A DNA stretch of 64,000 nucleotides from Pseudomonas orientalis. GTDB lineage: Bacteria; Pseudomonadota; Gammaproteobacteria; Pseudomonadales; Pseudomonadaceae. The notes beneath the pieces were generated by a model. The model did not search any database. It worked only from the letters and a program-made list of their open reading frames with translations, and was not told the DNA's origin. Location: NCBI RefSeq assembly GCF_001439815.1, contig NZ_JYLM01000004.1, positions 1 through 64,000 on the forward strand. The letters are read 5' to 3'. Below, piece after piece: positions 54,767-63,446 of the stretch. Every line of letters starts with the position of its first letter. Within the stretch, counting starts at the first letter, position 1. The position numbers were made by a program, and so were the translations under genes.

Positions 54767-55441
54767 ATGAGTATTCGCAATTGGCCTGCTGCCGAGCGGC
54801 CGCGAGAGAAGTTGTTGGAATGGGGCGCGGCCAGTCTGTCCGATGCCGAATTGCTGGCGATCTTCCTGCGCACCGGGGTATCCGGCAGGAGCGCCGTGGA
54901 CCTGGCGCGCCACCTGTTGACGCAATTCGGTGGCCTGCGCCCGCTGCTGGAGGCCAGCCAGGCGTTGTTCAATCAGCAGTTGGGCCTGGGGCCGGCAAAA
55001 TTTGCCCAATTGCAGGCGGTGCTGGAAATGTCGAGGCGCCATATGGCCGAGCGCCTGCGCAACGATTCGGTGCTGGAAAGTCCGCTGGCCGTGCGCGAAT
55101 ACCTCAAGGCGCTGCTGCGTCATGAGTCCCACGAGGTGTTTGGCTGCCTGTTTCTCGACTCCAAGCATCGGGTGCTGGGTTTCGAGGCGCTCTGCGAAGG
55201 CACCATCGATACCGCCCTGGTCTATCCCCGGCAAGTGGTCAAGCGCGCGCTGGCGTACAACGCGGCGGCGTTGATCCTGTGCCACAACCATCCCTCGGGA
55301 AGCGTGGATCCAAGCCCCGCTGATCGAAAACTGACCAAAATTCTACAAAAGGCCCTGGAAATGGTGGACGTGCGGGTGCTGGATCACATCATCGTGGGCG
55401 ATGGTGATCCATTGTCGATGGCGGAATACGGATGGATGTGA
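54767..55441 (+). CDS. radC: RadC family JAB-domain protein
   Basis: This 224-residue protein begins [37 protein letters not shown], a helix-hairpin-helix-like part. It has a C-terminal JAB/MPN domain with the metal motif [15 protein letters not shown] (His173, His175, Asp186). A role in DNA repair was proposed and then disputed. AGGGAGGTG stands before the ATG at 54767. The open frame upstream overlaps the coaBC promoter and is rejected. Confidence 0.96.
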   Translation: MSIRNWPAAERPREKLLEWGAASLSDAELLAIFLRTGVSGRSAVDLARHLLTQFGGLRPLLEASQALFNQQLGLGPAKFAQLQAVLEMSRRHMAERLRNDSVLESPLAVREYLKALLRHESHEVFGCLFLDSKHRVLGFEALCEGTIDTALVYPRQVVKRALAYNAAALILCHNHPSGSVDPSPADRKLTKILQKALEMVDVRVLDHIIVGDGDPLSMAEYGWM

Positions 55442-55458
55442 GGGCAGCTGCAAGTTTA

Positions 55459-55489
55459 AAGCTGCAAGCCACAAGTCGGCTTGCAGCTT
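55459..55489. terminator. Hairpin between radC and the binding-protein gene
   Basis: AAGCTGCAAGCC pairs with GGCTTGCAGCTT around ACAAGTC, placed between two convergent stops. AGCTGCAAG repeats like this are common between Pseudomonas genes, so it may be a repeat working as a terminator. Confidence 0.6.
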
Positions 55490-55494
55490 GCGGC

Positions 55495-57087
55495 TTAAGG
55501 CTTGAGGCTGACTCTGGAATAATCCTGCCGGCCAAACGGGCTCACCTGGTAGCCTTCGACATTCTTGCGCGTCAGGGCAAATGCTGTGGGGTGCGCCAGG
55601 GGCAGCCATAGGGCCTGCTGCTGGATCTGCGCCTGGGCCTGCTGGTAAAGCTTGCTGCGCACGCCCTGTTCGCTGGTGGTCTTGCCGGCGCTGATCAGCT
55701 TGTCCAGCGCGGGGTCGCAGTAGCGGGCGAAATTGGTACCTGACTTGACGGCAGCGCAGGAAAATTGCGGGGTAAGGAAGTTATCCGGATCGCCATTGTC
55801 ACCGGCCCAGCCCATGAAGAGCAGGTCGTGCTCGCCGGCCTTGGCGCGGCGAATCAACTCGCCCCATTCGATCACGCGGATGTCGGCCTGGATGCCGACC
55901 TTGGCCAGGTCGGCCTGCAGCAGTTGCGCGCCAAGATTCGGATTGGGGTTCAGCAGGCTTCCGGTAGGACGGGTCCAGATGGTGGTTTTGAAGCCGTCCT
56001 TGAGGCCGGCGCGGTTCAGCAGTGCCTTGGCTTTGGCAAGGTCTTGTGGATAACCTGGCAAATCCTTGGCGTAGCTCCAGGTATTGGGTGGGTAAACACC
56101 ATTGGCCGCTTCGGCGGTGCCTTCGAATACGGCCTTGAGGTAGCTGCCTTTGTCAAAGGCCAGGTTGATCGCCTGGCGTACTTCGGGCTTGTCCAGCGGC
56201 GGATGCTGGCTGTTGATGGCGACGAAGGCGGTCATGAAGGCAGCGGTTTTTTCCACCTTCAGGGCCGGGTCTTTTTCCGCCTCGCCCACATCCAAGGGCT
56301 TGGGCGAAAGGGCGATCTGGCATTCATCGCGATGCAATTTCTGCAGGCGCACATTGGCATCCGGCGTGATGGCGAAGATCAGGTTATCCACGGTCGGTTT
56401 GCCGGCGAAGTAGTCCGGGTTGGCCTTGTAGCGCACCACCGCATCCTTCTGGAAGCGCACAAAAACGAACGGGCCGGTACCCACGGGCTGGCTGTTGAGT
56501 TTTTCCGGAGTGCCGGCCTTGAGCAGTTTGTCGGCATATTCGGCCGGGTAGATCGAGGCAAAGCCCATGCTCAATGCTGCAAGAAAGGTGGAATCGGCGT
56601 GATCCAGTGTGAAGCGCACCGTCAGCGGGTCGAGGGCATCGATCTTCTTGATCAGCGCCGGCAGTTGCAAAGATTGCGCGTGGGGGAAGCCGCTCTGGGC
56701 GATCTTGTGCCACGGGTTGGCCGGGTCGAGCATGCGTTCGAAGCTGAAGCGCACGTCTTCGGCCGTCAGGGTGCGGCTCGGGGTGAAATACTCGGTGCGA
56801 TGGAATTTCACGTTCGGGTGCAATTTGAAGGTGTAAGTCAGGCCATCCGGGGAGACGTCCCAGCTGTCCGCCAGGCTCGGCACCAGCTTGCCGGCGGTTG
56901 CGTCGTAGTCCACCAGGCGGTTCATCAGCACGTCCGCCGAGGCGTTTGTGGTGGTCAGCGAGTTGTATTGCACCACGTCGAACCCTTCGGGGCTGGCCTC
57001 GGTGCAGACGCTCAAATGGGTGGCGGCAACGGCCATTGGCGCGATAAATAAGGGGGCTAGCAATAGCGGTAGGGCAGCGAGGCGCAT
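55495..57087 (-). CDS. Peptide ABC transporter substrate-binding protein (DppA-like, solitary)
   Basis: This 530-residue family 5 solute-binding protein has a signal peptide cleaved after MAVAA (about residue 22). It contains VCTEASPEGFDVVQYN, a pattern shared with DppA, LADSWDVSPDGLTYTFKLHPNVKFH, and ANGVYPPNTWSYAKDLPGYPQD. It binds dipeptides or similar ligands in the periplasm. No permease or ATPase gene is adjacent, so it probably shares a transporter encoded elsewhere, as P. aeruginosa does with several DppA paralogues (PA5317 lies at the equivalent place). Confidence 0.92.
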   Translation of the reverse strand: MRLAALPLLLAPLFIAPMAVAATHLSVCTEASPEGFDVVQYNSLTTTNASADVLMNRLVDYDATAGKLVPSLADSWDVSPDGLTYTFKLHPNVKFHRTEYFTPSRTLTAEDVRFSFERMLDPANPWHKIAQSGFPHAQSLQLPALIKKIDALDPLTVRFTLDHADSTFLAALSMGFASIYPAEYADKLLKAGTPEKLNSQPVGTGPFVFVRFQKDAVVRYKANPDYFAGKPTVDNLIFAITPDANVRLQKLHRDECQIALSPKPLDVGEAEKDPALKVEKTAAFMTAFVAINSQHPPLDKPEVRQAINLAFDKGSYLKAVFEGTAEAANGVYPPNTWSYAKDLPGYPQDLAKAKALLNRAGLKDGFKTTIWTRPTGSLLNPNPNLGAQLLQADLAKVGIQADIRVIEWGELIRRAKAGEHDLLFMGWAGDNGDPDNFLTPQFSCAAVKSGTNFARYCDPALDKLISAGKTTSEQGVRSKLYQQAQAQIQQQALWLPLAHPTAFALTRKNVEGYQVSPFGRQDYSRVSLKP

Positions 57088-57368
57088 ATTCGGTTTCCTG
57101 TGCAGATCGAAGGCCCATCTGCGAGTGCAGTCTGGAAAAGGCCTACCGTAGTGGCCTGTTGATTAAATGACTAGCCTATTTTTGCCTGTGCTTTTGCTCA
57201 AAATGCTGTTTTGATGGCGCCTCAGCGCGTTTCAACGTGCAGGTTCGAGTACCTGCAGGCGCTGAAAATCATTCTGTGCGACGAGCGGTCGGCTGTTACG
57301 GCGGCCCCTCCTGGCAACGGTTCAGGCGGCAATAGCCGAGATTTGCCCAGGTAAAAACACACTCGCTG

Positions 57369-57397
57369 TTGTTGCACCTGGGTCTTTCTGGTATAAA
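57369..57397 (+). promoter_or_regulatory. Sigma-70 type promoter of rpmB-rpmG
   Basis: TTGTTG (57369-57374) and TATAAA (57392-57397) are separated by 17 bases. The start would be near 57404, leaving a 5' leader of about 140 bases before rpmB. Confidence 0.6.
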
Positions 57398-57403
57398 GCA
57401 GCG

Positions 57404-57545
57404 CTCTTTTCTAGGGGCCCGGTTCCTTCGCTTGTAGGTGTAGCCGGTAAGACCCTAAAGAAACGCGGCGCCTGGCGCCAAATGACTGAGAGATTAAGCG
57501 GCCAACCCATGCCGGGTTGGGCATGTGGTTTTAGAGGGCTGAGGC
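57404..57545 (+). promoter_or_regulatory. Structured rpmB leader with competing hairpins
   Basis: GGCGCCTGGCGCC at 57467-57479 can fold locally. Just before the ribosome site, CCAACCC (57502-57508) pairs with GGGTTGG (57514-57520), while the overlapping CATGCC (57508-57513) pairs with GGCATG (57520-57525). The two stems exclude each other. The ribosome site GAGGG follows at about 57534-57538. Confidence 0.4.
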
Positions 57546-57779
57546 ATGTCGAGAGTCTGTCAAGTTACCGGTAAGGGTCCGGTGACTGGGAATAACATTT
57601 CCCACGCAAATAACAAAACCCGTCGTCGTTTCCTGCCGAACCTGCAGCATCACCGCTTCTGGGTTGAAGAAGAGAAACGTTTTGTTCGCCTGCGTGTATC
57701 TGCCAAAGGCATGCGTATCATCGACAAGCGTGGCATCACTGTCGTGCTGGCCGAAATCCGCGCCGCCGGCAAGATCTAA
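57546..57779 (+). CDS. rpmB: 50S ribosomal protein L28
   Basis: This 77-residue protein starts [34 protein letters not shown], the conserved L28 sequence, followed by [20 protein letters not shown] lies 7 bases before the ATG. It is first in the rpmB-rpmG unit. Confidence 0.98.
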   Translation: MSRVCQVTGKGPVTGNNISHANNKTRRRFLPNLQHHRFWVEEEKRFVRLRVSAKGMRIIDKRGITVVLAEIRAAGKI

Positions 57780-57790
57780 GGAGCTCTATC

Positions 57791-57946
57791 ATGCGTGAAT
57801 TGATTCGAATGATCTCTAGCGCCGGTACTGGTCACTTCTACACTACCGACAAGAACAAGCGTACTACCCCGGACAAGCTCGAAAAGAAAATGTTCGACCC
57901 GCGCGTTCGCAAGCACGTGATCTACAAAGAAGGCAAAATCAAGTAA
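57791..57946 (+). CDS. rpmG: 50S ribosomal protein L33
   Basis: This 51-residue protein reads [23 protein letters not shown] and then [23 protein letters not shown], the full L33 sequence. It lacks the CxxC zinc pairs, so it is the zinc-independent form. It starts 11 bases after rpmB, with AAGGAG before the ATG, and ends at a strong terminator. Confidence 0.97.
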   Translation: MRELIRMISSAGTGHFYTTDKNKRTTPDKLEKKMFDPRVRKHVIYKEGKIK

Positions 57947-57964
57947 TTGATTTTCTTCCTTGTG

Positions 57965-58000
57965 AAAAAAAGCCCGTATCTCACGATACGGGCTTTTTTT
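57965..58000 (+). terminator. Rho-independent terminator of rpmB-rpmG
   Basis: AGCCCGTATC pairs with GATACGGGCT around TCAC and is followed by a T-run. The A-run on the other side lets it also serve the convergent cupin gene. Confidence 0.92.
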
Positions 58001-58017
58001 TGCCTGGGATGTGCTGA

Positions 58018-58380
58018 TCAGGCTTTCTGTTCGAACACCACGTAGATCTTGCGGCACGCTTGCAGCACTTCCCAGGTGCCGCTGAAGCCGGCCGGGATCA
58101 CAAAGCGGTCGCCGGCGCGCAAGGTTTTGGCATTGCCCTGGGCATCGCGAAGTACGGAAACCCCCTGCACGATCTCGCAGTATTCATGCTCGGTGTAATT
58201 GACTGTCCACTGCCCGACTTCGCCTTCCCAGACGCCCGCGTTCATTTGTCCGCATGGGCTGTTGTAATGGTTGTAGACCGTCTGTTCGGGATCGCCCTTG
58301 AGGATTTTCTCGGCAGCAGGGCGATAGCGGTCGGGGGCGGTGTTGGCTTGGCTGAAATCGACGATGTCCTGGATGCTCAT
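58018..58380 (-). CDS. Small cupin-domain protein (Cupin_3/EutQ-like)
   Basis: This 120-residue single-cupin protein contains WTVNYTEHEYCEIVQGVSVLRD, with a Glu/His/Tyr cluster in motif 1, and GDRFVIPAGFSGTWEV as motif 2. It belongs to the small cupins of the DUF861 type, often linked with amine or ureide catabolism. A 20-base inverted repeat lies 43 bases upstream. It is divergent from the aldehyde dehydrogenase gene, which may be functionally linked. The reaction is unknown. Confidence 0.88.
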   Translation of the reverse strand: MSIQDIVDFSQANTAPDRYRPAAEKILKGDPEQTVYNHYNSPCGQMNAGVWEGEVGQWTVNYTEHEYCEIVQGVSVLRDAQGNAKTLRAGDRFVIPAGFSGTWEVLQACRKIYVVFEQKA

Positions 58381-58422
58381 GTGCTTGTCCCGTCTGGCCT
58401 GCGGTTGGGGAGCCCAAAGTCT

Positions 58423-58442
58423 ATGTTTATTAAAATGAACAT
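58423..58442. promoter_or_regulatory. Inverted repeat between the cupin and aldehyde dehydrogenase genes
   Basis: ATGTTTATT and AATGAACAT flank AA, with one mismatch. The AT-rich site lies in a 230-base divergent gap and has the size of a dimeric repressor operator. It could act on either gene. Confidence 0.45.
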
Positions 58443-58610
58443 CGCAAGGGCGTTTACCGCCGTTATGTCAAATATATTGAAACATCACCAGCCGCTGGTT
58501 TAGGGTGGCAGCTGCCTTGCGCCGAACAGATGGCTGGCGGGCAAGAATTCTTTGAGGTTGCCGGGGGTACATCCACCTGGCCCTCTATTCAATAAGAGGA
58601 GGACACTCGC

Positions 58611-60104
58611 ATGACCACCCTGACCCGTGCCGACTGGGAGCAACGCGCCAAGGACCTGAAAATCGAAGGCCGCGCTTACATCAATGGTGAATACACCGCC
58701 GCCGTTTCCGGTGACACGTTCGAATGCATCAGTCCGGTCGATGGCCGTCTGCTCGCCACCGTGGCCAGCTGTGACGCCGCCGACGCCCAGCGCGCCGTGG
58801 AAAACGCCCGTGCCACTTTCAATTCCGGTGTCTGGTCGCGCCTGGCACCGGCCAAGCGCAAGTCCGTCATGATCCGTTTCGCCGCGCTGCTCAAGGCCAA
58901 TGCCGAAGAGCTGGCGCTGCTGGAAACCCTGGACATGGGCAAGCCGATCAGCGATTCCCTGAACGTCGACGTACCCGGCGCGGCAAATGCCCTGAGCTGG
59001 AGCGGCGAGGCCATCGACAAGATCTACGATGAAGTGGCGGCCACGCCCCATGACCAACTGGGTCTGGTGACCCGTGAGCCCGTCGGCGTAGTCGGTGCGA
59101 TCGTACCGTGGAACTTCCCGCTGATGATGGCCTGCTGGAAACTCGGCCCGGCGCTGTCGACCGGTAACTCGGTGATTCTCAAGCCGTCCGAAAAGTCTCC
59201 GCTGACCGCCATCCGCGTCGCCGCCCTGGCCGTTGAGGCCGGCATTCCAAAAGGCGTGTTCAACGTACTGCCGGGCTACGGCCACACCGTGGGTAACGCG
59301 CTGGCGCTGCACATGGACGTCGACACCCTGGTCTTTACCGGTTCCACCAAAATCGCCAAGCAGCTGTTGATCCGCTCCGGCGAATCGAACATGAAGCGCG
59401 TGTGGCTGGAAGCCGGCGGCAAGAGCCCGAACATCGTGTTTGCCGATGCGCCGAACCTGCAAGCCGCCGCCGAATCCGCCGCCAGCGCCATTGCCTTCAA
59501 CCAGGGCGAAGTCTGCACCGCCGGTTCGCGCCTGTTGGTGGAGCGTTCGATCAAGGACACCTTCCTGCCGCTGGTGATCGAAGCCCTCAAGGGTTGGAAA
59601 CCCGGTAACCCGCTGGACCCCGCCACCAACGTGGGTGCGCTGGTGGACACCCAGCAGATGAACAACGTGCTGTCGTACATCGAAGCCGGTCATGCCGATG
59701 GCGCCAAGCTGGTCGCCGGGGGCAAGCGCACGCTGGAAGAAACCGGTGGTACTTACGTCGAACCGACCATTTTCGACGGTGTGACCAACGCCATGAAAAT
59801 TGCCCAGGAAGAAATCTTTGGCCCGGTTCTGTCGGTGATCACGTTCGACAGCGCCGAAGAAGCCATCGCCATCGCCAACGACACTCAATATGGCCTGGCC
59901 GCGGCGGTGTGGACGGCGGACATTTCCAAGGCGCACCTGACGGCCAAGGCCCTGCGTGCCGGTAGCGTGTGGGTCAATCAGTACGACGGCGGCGACATGA
60001 CCGCTCCGTTCGGTGGCTTCAAGCAGTCGGGTAACGGTCGCGATAAATCGCTGCACGCGTTCGACAAATACACCGAGCTGAAGGCGACCTGGATCAAGCT
60101 CTAA
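58611..60104 (+). CDS. kauB: Aldehyde dehydrogenase, KauB/PuuC type
   Basis: This 497-residue NAD(P)-dependent aldehyde dehydrogenase has catalytic Cys302 in FNQGEVCTAG, general base Glu267 in LEAGGKSPN, oxyanion Asn168 in PWNFPL and VFTGSTKIAK for the cofactor. Overall sequence resembles the broad-range enzyme used for omega-amino aldehydes (KauB/PuuC) in putrescine, GABA and arginine breakdown. Its place close to rpmG-rpmB matches PA5312 kauB. GAGGAGG lies upstream of the ATG. The exact substrate is inferred. Confidence 0.88.
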   Translation: MTTLTRADWEQRAKDLKIEGRAYINGEYTAAVSGDTFECISPVDGRLLATVASCDAADAQRAVENARATFNSGVWSRLAPAKRKSVMIRFAALLKANAEELALLETLDMGKPISDSLNVDVPGAANALSWSGEAIDKIYDEVAATPHDQLGLVTREPVGVVGAIVPWNFPLMMACWKLGPALSTGNSVILKPSEKSPLTAIRVAALAVEAGIPKGVFNVLPGYGHTVGNALALHMDVDTLVFTGSTKIAKQLLIRSGESNMKRVWLEAGGKSPNIVFADAPNLQAAAESAASAIAFNQGEVCTAGSRLLVERSIKDTFLPLVIEALKGWKPGNPLDPATNVGALVDTQQMNNVLSYIEAGHADGAKLVAGGKRTLEETGGTYVEPTIFDGVTNAMKIAQEEIFGPVLSVITFDSAEEAIAIANDTQYGLAAAVWTADISKAHLTAKALRAGSVWVNQYDGGDMTAPFGGFKQSGNGRDKSLHAFDKYTELKATWIKL

Positions 60105-60128
60105 CTCTGCTGGAAATAGTGCAGGGGC

Positions 60129-60222
60129 AAATGTGGGAGGGGGCTTGCTCCCGATAGCTTAGTGTCAGTGGCTGCATCGGGTGACTGACACACCGCAATC
60201 GGGGGCAAGCCCCCTCCCACAT
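60129..60222. repeat. REP pair, type A, between kauB and the phospholipase gene
   Basis: The left arm starts at 60129 (with GCTTGCTCCC, one base off the usual core) and the right arm ends at 60222. It lies between convergent stops. Confidence 0.9.
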
Positions 60223-60225
60223 GGG

Positions 60226-61794
60226 TTAGAGCATGCGCTCCAGGCCGACGCTGGTCGCGAACCACGCATTGAACCGTCGCCACCAACTGCCGGGCTCCCG
60301 GGTCAGGGTGTGCAACTGGCCGTTATCTTCGGTCTCCCACACGATCTGCCCGTCCTGCAATTTCGCCTCGTAGCTCAGCGCCGGCGCCATCCCTTGCAAC
60401 GCCAGGTTGCGTACGTGTTCCGCCAGTTCCGGGCTGTCCACCAGCACGCCGACTTCGGTGTTCCACAGCACGGAGCGCGGATCGAAATTGAACGAGCCGA
60501 TGAACGACTTTTCCCGATCGAAAATCATCGCCTTGCTGTGCAGGCTGGAGTCTGAGCCGCGAAAGCTGCCTCGACGAAACAGGTGCGGCCCGCTGGTCGC
60601 GCTGGGGTCGCCAGGTTGCCGACGCAGCTCATAGAGTTTCACGCCATGCTCGAGCAGCGCCTTGCGGTAGGGCGCGTAGCCGCCATGCACGGCCGGTACA
60701 TCCGTAGCTTCGAGGGAATTGGTCAGCAGATTCACCGACACGCCCGCATCGGCGCGGCCGGTCAGGTACACCAGCCCGGGCGGCCCGGGAACGAAGTACG
60801 CCGAAATCATGATCAGCTCACGGCTGACGCCATCCAGCTCCGGCGCCAGTTGCGTGGTGAGGAGCAATTGCGGGTCCGGGTCAGCCTTGGCCAGCACCTT
60901 GCTCGGGGCATCCCACAGCGCCTGGTTCCACGCCCAGATCAACTCGCGACGCCAGATATCCATGCGCGGCTGGGTCTGGTAGGTGCGCAGGCGGTTATAC
61001 AGGGCGTGGTTCTGCTGGCGCGATTGGGTCAGCGAGGCCTCCAGGCGCCCACGCGCCACAGCGAGGTCGATCCTGGAAGGCATGGTTGAGACAAACTCAT
61101 CGATAGGCTTGCTCAGCGCGCTGTTCCAGTACTGATCGAAACTGTGGCCCAGTTGCTCGGCCACCGGTCCGACGCTGAGCATGTCGATATCGGTGAAATT
61201 CAGGTTGGGTTCGGCATCGAAATACTCATCCCCCAGGTTGCGCCCGCCGACGATCGCCACACTGTTGTCGGCCAGCCACAGTTTGTTATGCATGCGCCGG
61301 TGTTGCAGCGACAGGTTGAACAGGCGCCCCATGGCGCGAGTCACCCCGGTACTGCGCCCCAGGTGCAGCGGGTTGAACAGGCGAATGTCGATGTTGGGAT
61401 GGGCGGCAAGCGTGGCGATGATCTGGTCGAGCCCGTCGCTGGTGGTGTCGTCCAGCAGGATGCGCACCCGCACGCCGCGGTCGGCAGCCTTGAGCAGTTC
61501 GTCCACGAGCATGCGCGTGCTGATGCCGTCGTGCACGATGTAGTACTGCAGGTCGAGGCTGGTCTGGGCGTTGCGGATCAGCTCGGCGCGGGCCATGAAG
61601 GCTTCGCTGCTGTTGGGCAGCAGGCGAAAGCCCGAGCGGCCCTGATACGCTGCCGCCTGGGCCTGGATCGAACGGCCGAAGGAGGACTGTGCCGCCGGCA
61701 GCGCATCAGTGGGCACGCGCGGCGTGTAGGCCGTCGCGCAGCCACCCAGTGCCAGCGCTCCCGTCAGGACAAGCGGTAAAAGCCGTTGAATCAT
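60226..61794 (-). CDS. Lipoprotein phospholipase D/cardiolipin synthase-like protein
   Basis: This 522-residue protein has a lipoprotein signal, MIQRLLPLVLTGALALGGC (Cys19). It has two HKD motifs: HNKLWLADNSVAIVGGRN (His169, Lys171, Asp176) and LHSKAMIFDREKSFIGSFN (His419, Lys421, Asp426). The pair marks an active phospholipase D/transphosphatidylase. The nearest recognised type is ClsC/YmdC-like, but the lipid anchor would place it at the periplasmic face. The start at 61794 matches the signal peptide. The frame is open upstream but lacks a signal. Confidence 0.9.
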   Translation of the reverse strand: MIQRLLPLVLTGALALGGCATAYTPRVPTDALPAAQSSFGRSIQAQAAAYQGRSGFRLLPNSSEAFMARAELIRNAQTSLDLQYYIVHDGISTRMLVDELLKAADRGVRVRILLDDTTSDGLDQIIATLAAHPNIDIRLFNPLHLGRSTGVTRAMGRLFNLSLQHRRMHNKLWLADNSVAIVGGRNLGDEYFDAEPNLNFTDIDMLSVGPVAEQLGHSFDQYWNSALSKPIDEFVSTMPSRIDLAVARGRLEASLTQSRQQNHALYNRLRTYQTQPRMDIWRRELIWAWNQALWDAPSKVLAKADPDPQLLLTTQLAPELDGVSRELIMISAYFVPGPPGLVYLTGRADAGVSVNLLTNSLEATDVPAVHGGYAPYRKALLEHGVKLYELRRQPGDPSATSGPHLFRRGSFRGSDSSLHSKAMIFDREKSFIGSFNFDPRSVLWNTEVGVLVDSPELAEHVRNLALQGMAPALSYEAKLQDGQIVWETEDNGQLHTLTREPGSWWRRFNAWFATSVGLERML

Positions 61795-61856
61795 CAAGGA
61801 AGCGGCATCCAGGTCAGGGCGTTTGTCGGCATATGACGGCAATTGCTCGGAAAAGG

Positions 61857-63281
61857 TCAGTCCGCCGTTTCGGCCAGCAGGGCGTGCGCAGCGGTACCGA
61901 CCTTGCGCACCGCCTCCTCGATCTGCGGCGTCGATTTGGCAGCGTAGTTCATGCGCAGGCAATTACGGTATTTGCCGGAGGCAGAAAAGATGCTGCCTAC
62001 CGCCACCTGCACGCCTTGTTCCATCAGGGCGCGGTTGAGCTTGAGCGCATCGAAGCCCTCCGGCAATTCTATCCACAGCATAAAACTGCCCTGGGGCCGG
62101 CTGGCGCGCGTACCGGCGGGGAAGTAGCGGCTGACCCAGTCGAGCATCAGGTCGCGGTTACGCTGATATTGCGTGCGCATCCGGCGCAAATGCGGTTCGA
62201 AATTGCCACCTTTGAGAAATTCTGCGATTGCGATCTGCGGCTGGGTGGCGGTCGAGCCGGTGCTGATGTATTTCATGTGCAGCACCCGGTCCAGGTAGCG
62301 TCCCGGTGCGACCCAGCCGATGCGCAGGCCGGGTGCCAGGGTTTTGGAGAACGAACTGCACAGCAGCACCCGGCCGTCTTCGTCGAAGGATTTGATCGTG
62401 CGCGGGCGCGGGTAGCTGTAGGCCAGTTCGCCATACACATCGTCTTCGATGATCGCCACGTCAAAGCGCTGGGCCAGGGTCAGCAGTGCGCGTTTGCGCG
62501 CCTCCGGCATGATGTAGCCCAATGGGTTGTTGCAGTTGGGGGTGAGCTGGATGACTTTGATCGGCCACTGTTCCAGCGCCAGTTCCAGGGCTTCAAGGCT
62601 GATGCCGGTGATCGGGTCGGTGGGGATTTCCAGGGCTTTCATGCCCAGACCCTTGAGGGTCTGCATGGCGCCGTGGAAACTTGGCGAGTCCACCGCAACG
62701 ATATCGCCGGGCTCGCAAATGGCGCGGATGCTGGCGGACAAGGCTTCGTGGCAACCGGTGGTGATGACGATGTCCTCGGCCGTCAATTGGCAGCCGGAAT
62801 CCAATGACAGTCGCGCAATCTGCTCGCGCAATTCCATACAGCCAAGAATGTTGTCGTAATACAGTCCCGGCAGGTCCTGGCGGCGACTGACGCGAGCCAG
62901 GCTGCGAAGCAATGGTTTGAGGGTCGGCGACAACACGTCCGGCATGCCACGGCCCAACTGTATGGTGCCCTTGCGCGGCACGGCACGAATCAATTCCAGT
63001 ACCTGATCCCACTGCGAAATTTCCACCGGTCGCTGGGCCGGGCGACCCACCTCGGGCAGCGCCGGCAGTTCACGCCCTGGCGGCACAAAATAGCCGGACT
63101 TGGGCTTGGGCATCGCCAGGCCGTTGTCTTCCAGCAATCGGTAGGCTTGCTGCACCGTGCTCAGGCTGACCCCGTGCTCCACACTCAATGCGCGTACGGA
63201 AGGCAGGCGGTCGCCGGGGCGATAAAAACCTTGTTCGATGCGTGTGCCCAGCAATTCGGCGAGGTTGACGTAAAGGGTCAC
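61857..63281 (-). CDS. MocR-type regulator (GntR winged helix + aminotransferase fold)
   Basis: This 474-residue protein has a GntR DNA-binding domain (about 1-68) with RIEQGFYRPGDRLPSVRALSVEHGVSLSTVQQAYRLLEDNG. A fold-type I aminotransferase domain follows, with PLP-binding Lys313 in SSFSKTLAPGLRIGW and the PLP-contacting Asp in IIEDDVYGELAY. Members sense PLP plus an amine or amino acid. GTG at 63281 is chosen because GGGAG lies 8 bases upstream. A TTG five codons earlier is the alternative. CTGTAT-type boxes lie between it and the divergent DUF1127 gene. It likely controls neighbours. Confidence 0.9.
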   Translation of the reverse strand: MTLYVNLAELLGTRIEQGFYRPGDRLPSVRALSVEHGVSLSTVQQAYRLLEDNGLAMPKPKSGYFVPPGRELPALPEVGRPAQRPVEISQWDQVLELIRAVPRKGTIQLGRGMPDVLSPTLKPLLRSLARVSRRQDLPGLYYDNILGCMELREQIARLSLDSGCQLTAEDIVITTGCHEALSASIRAICEPGDIVAVDSPSFHGAMQTLKGLGMKALEIPTDPITGISLEALELALEQWPIKVIQLTPNCNNPLGYIMPEARKRALLTLAQRFDVAIIEDDVYGELAYSYPRPRTIKSFDEDGRVLLCSSFSKTLAPGLRIGWVAPGRYLDRVLHMKYISTGSTATQPQIAIAEFLKGGNFEPHLRRMRTQYQRNRDLMLDWVSRYFPAGTRASRPQGSFMLWIELPEGFDALKLNRALMEQGVQVAVGSIFSASGKYRNCLRMNYAAKSTPQIEEAVRKVGTAAHALLAETAD

Positions 63282-63303
63282 AGCGGTCACTCCCAAGGGA
63301 CCA

Positions 63304-63386
63304 GTACAGATAGCATGAAAATACAGGATTCAGCCGCACATAGGCAGTGTCTGTATGGATTTAATAAAGATAGGTTGAATCTGTAT
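63304..63386. promoter_or_regulatory. Probable MocR operator: paired CTGTAT boxes
   Basis: GTACAG (63304) and ATACAG (63321) face CTGTAT (63351) and CTGTAT (63381). ATACAGGATTCA at 63321-63332 is the inverted form of TGAATCTGTAT at 63376-63386, less one base. The direct CTGTAT copies are 30 bases apart. This resembles the direct-repeat operators of GabR-like regulators. Confidence 0.5.
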
Positions 63387-63446
63387 TGGTTTTGCTCGCG
63401 CGCTCATTCTAGTCACTCAAGGCAGCAAGCCAACGAGGGACGGCAA

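Larger units (their letters stand above)
57088..57545. other. 458-base intergenic region with the rpmB promoter and leader
   Basis: The left part (57088-57300) holds the upstream region of the binding-protein gene, with no clear signal. The right part carries the rpmB promoter and a leader of about 140 bases with several GC-rich stems, described separately. No ORF is supported. Confidence 0.6.
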
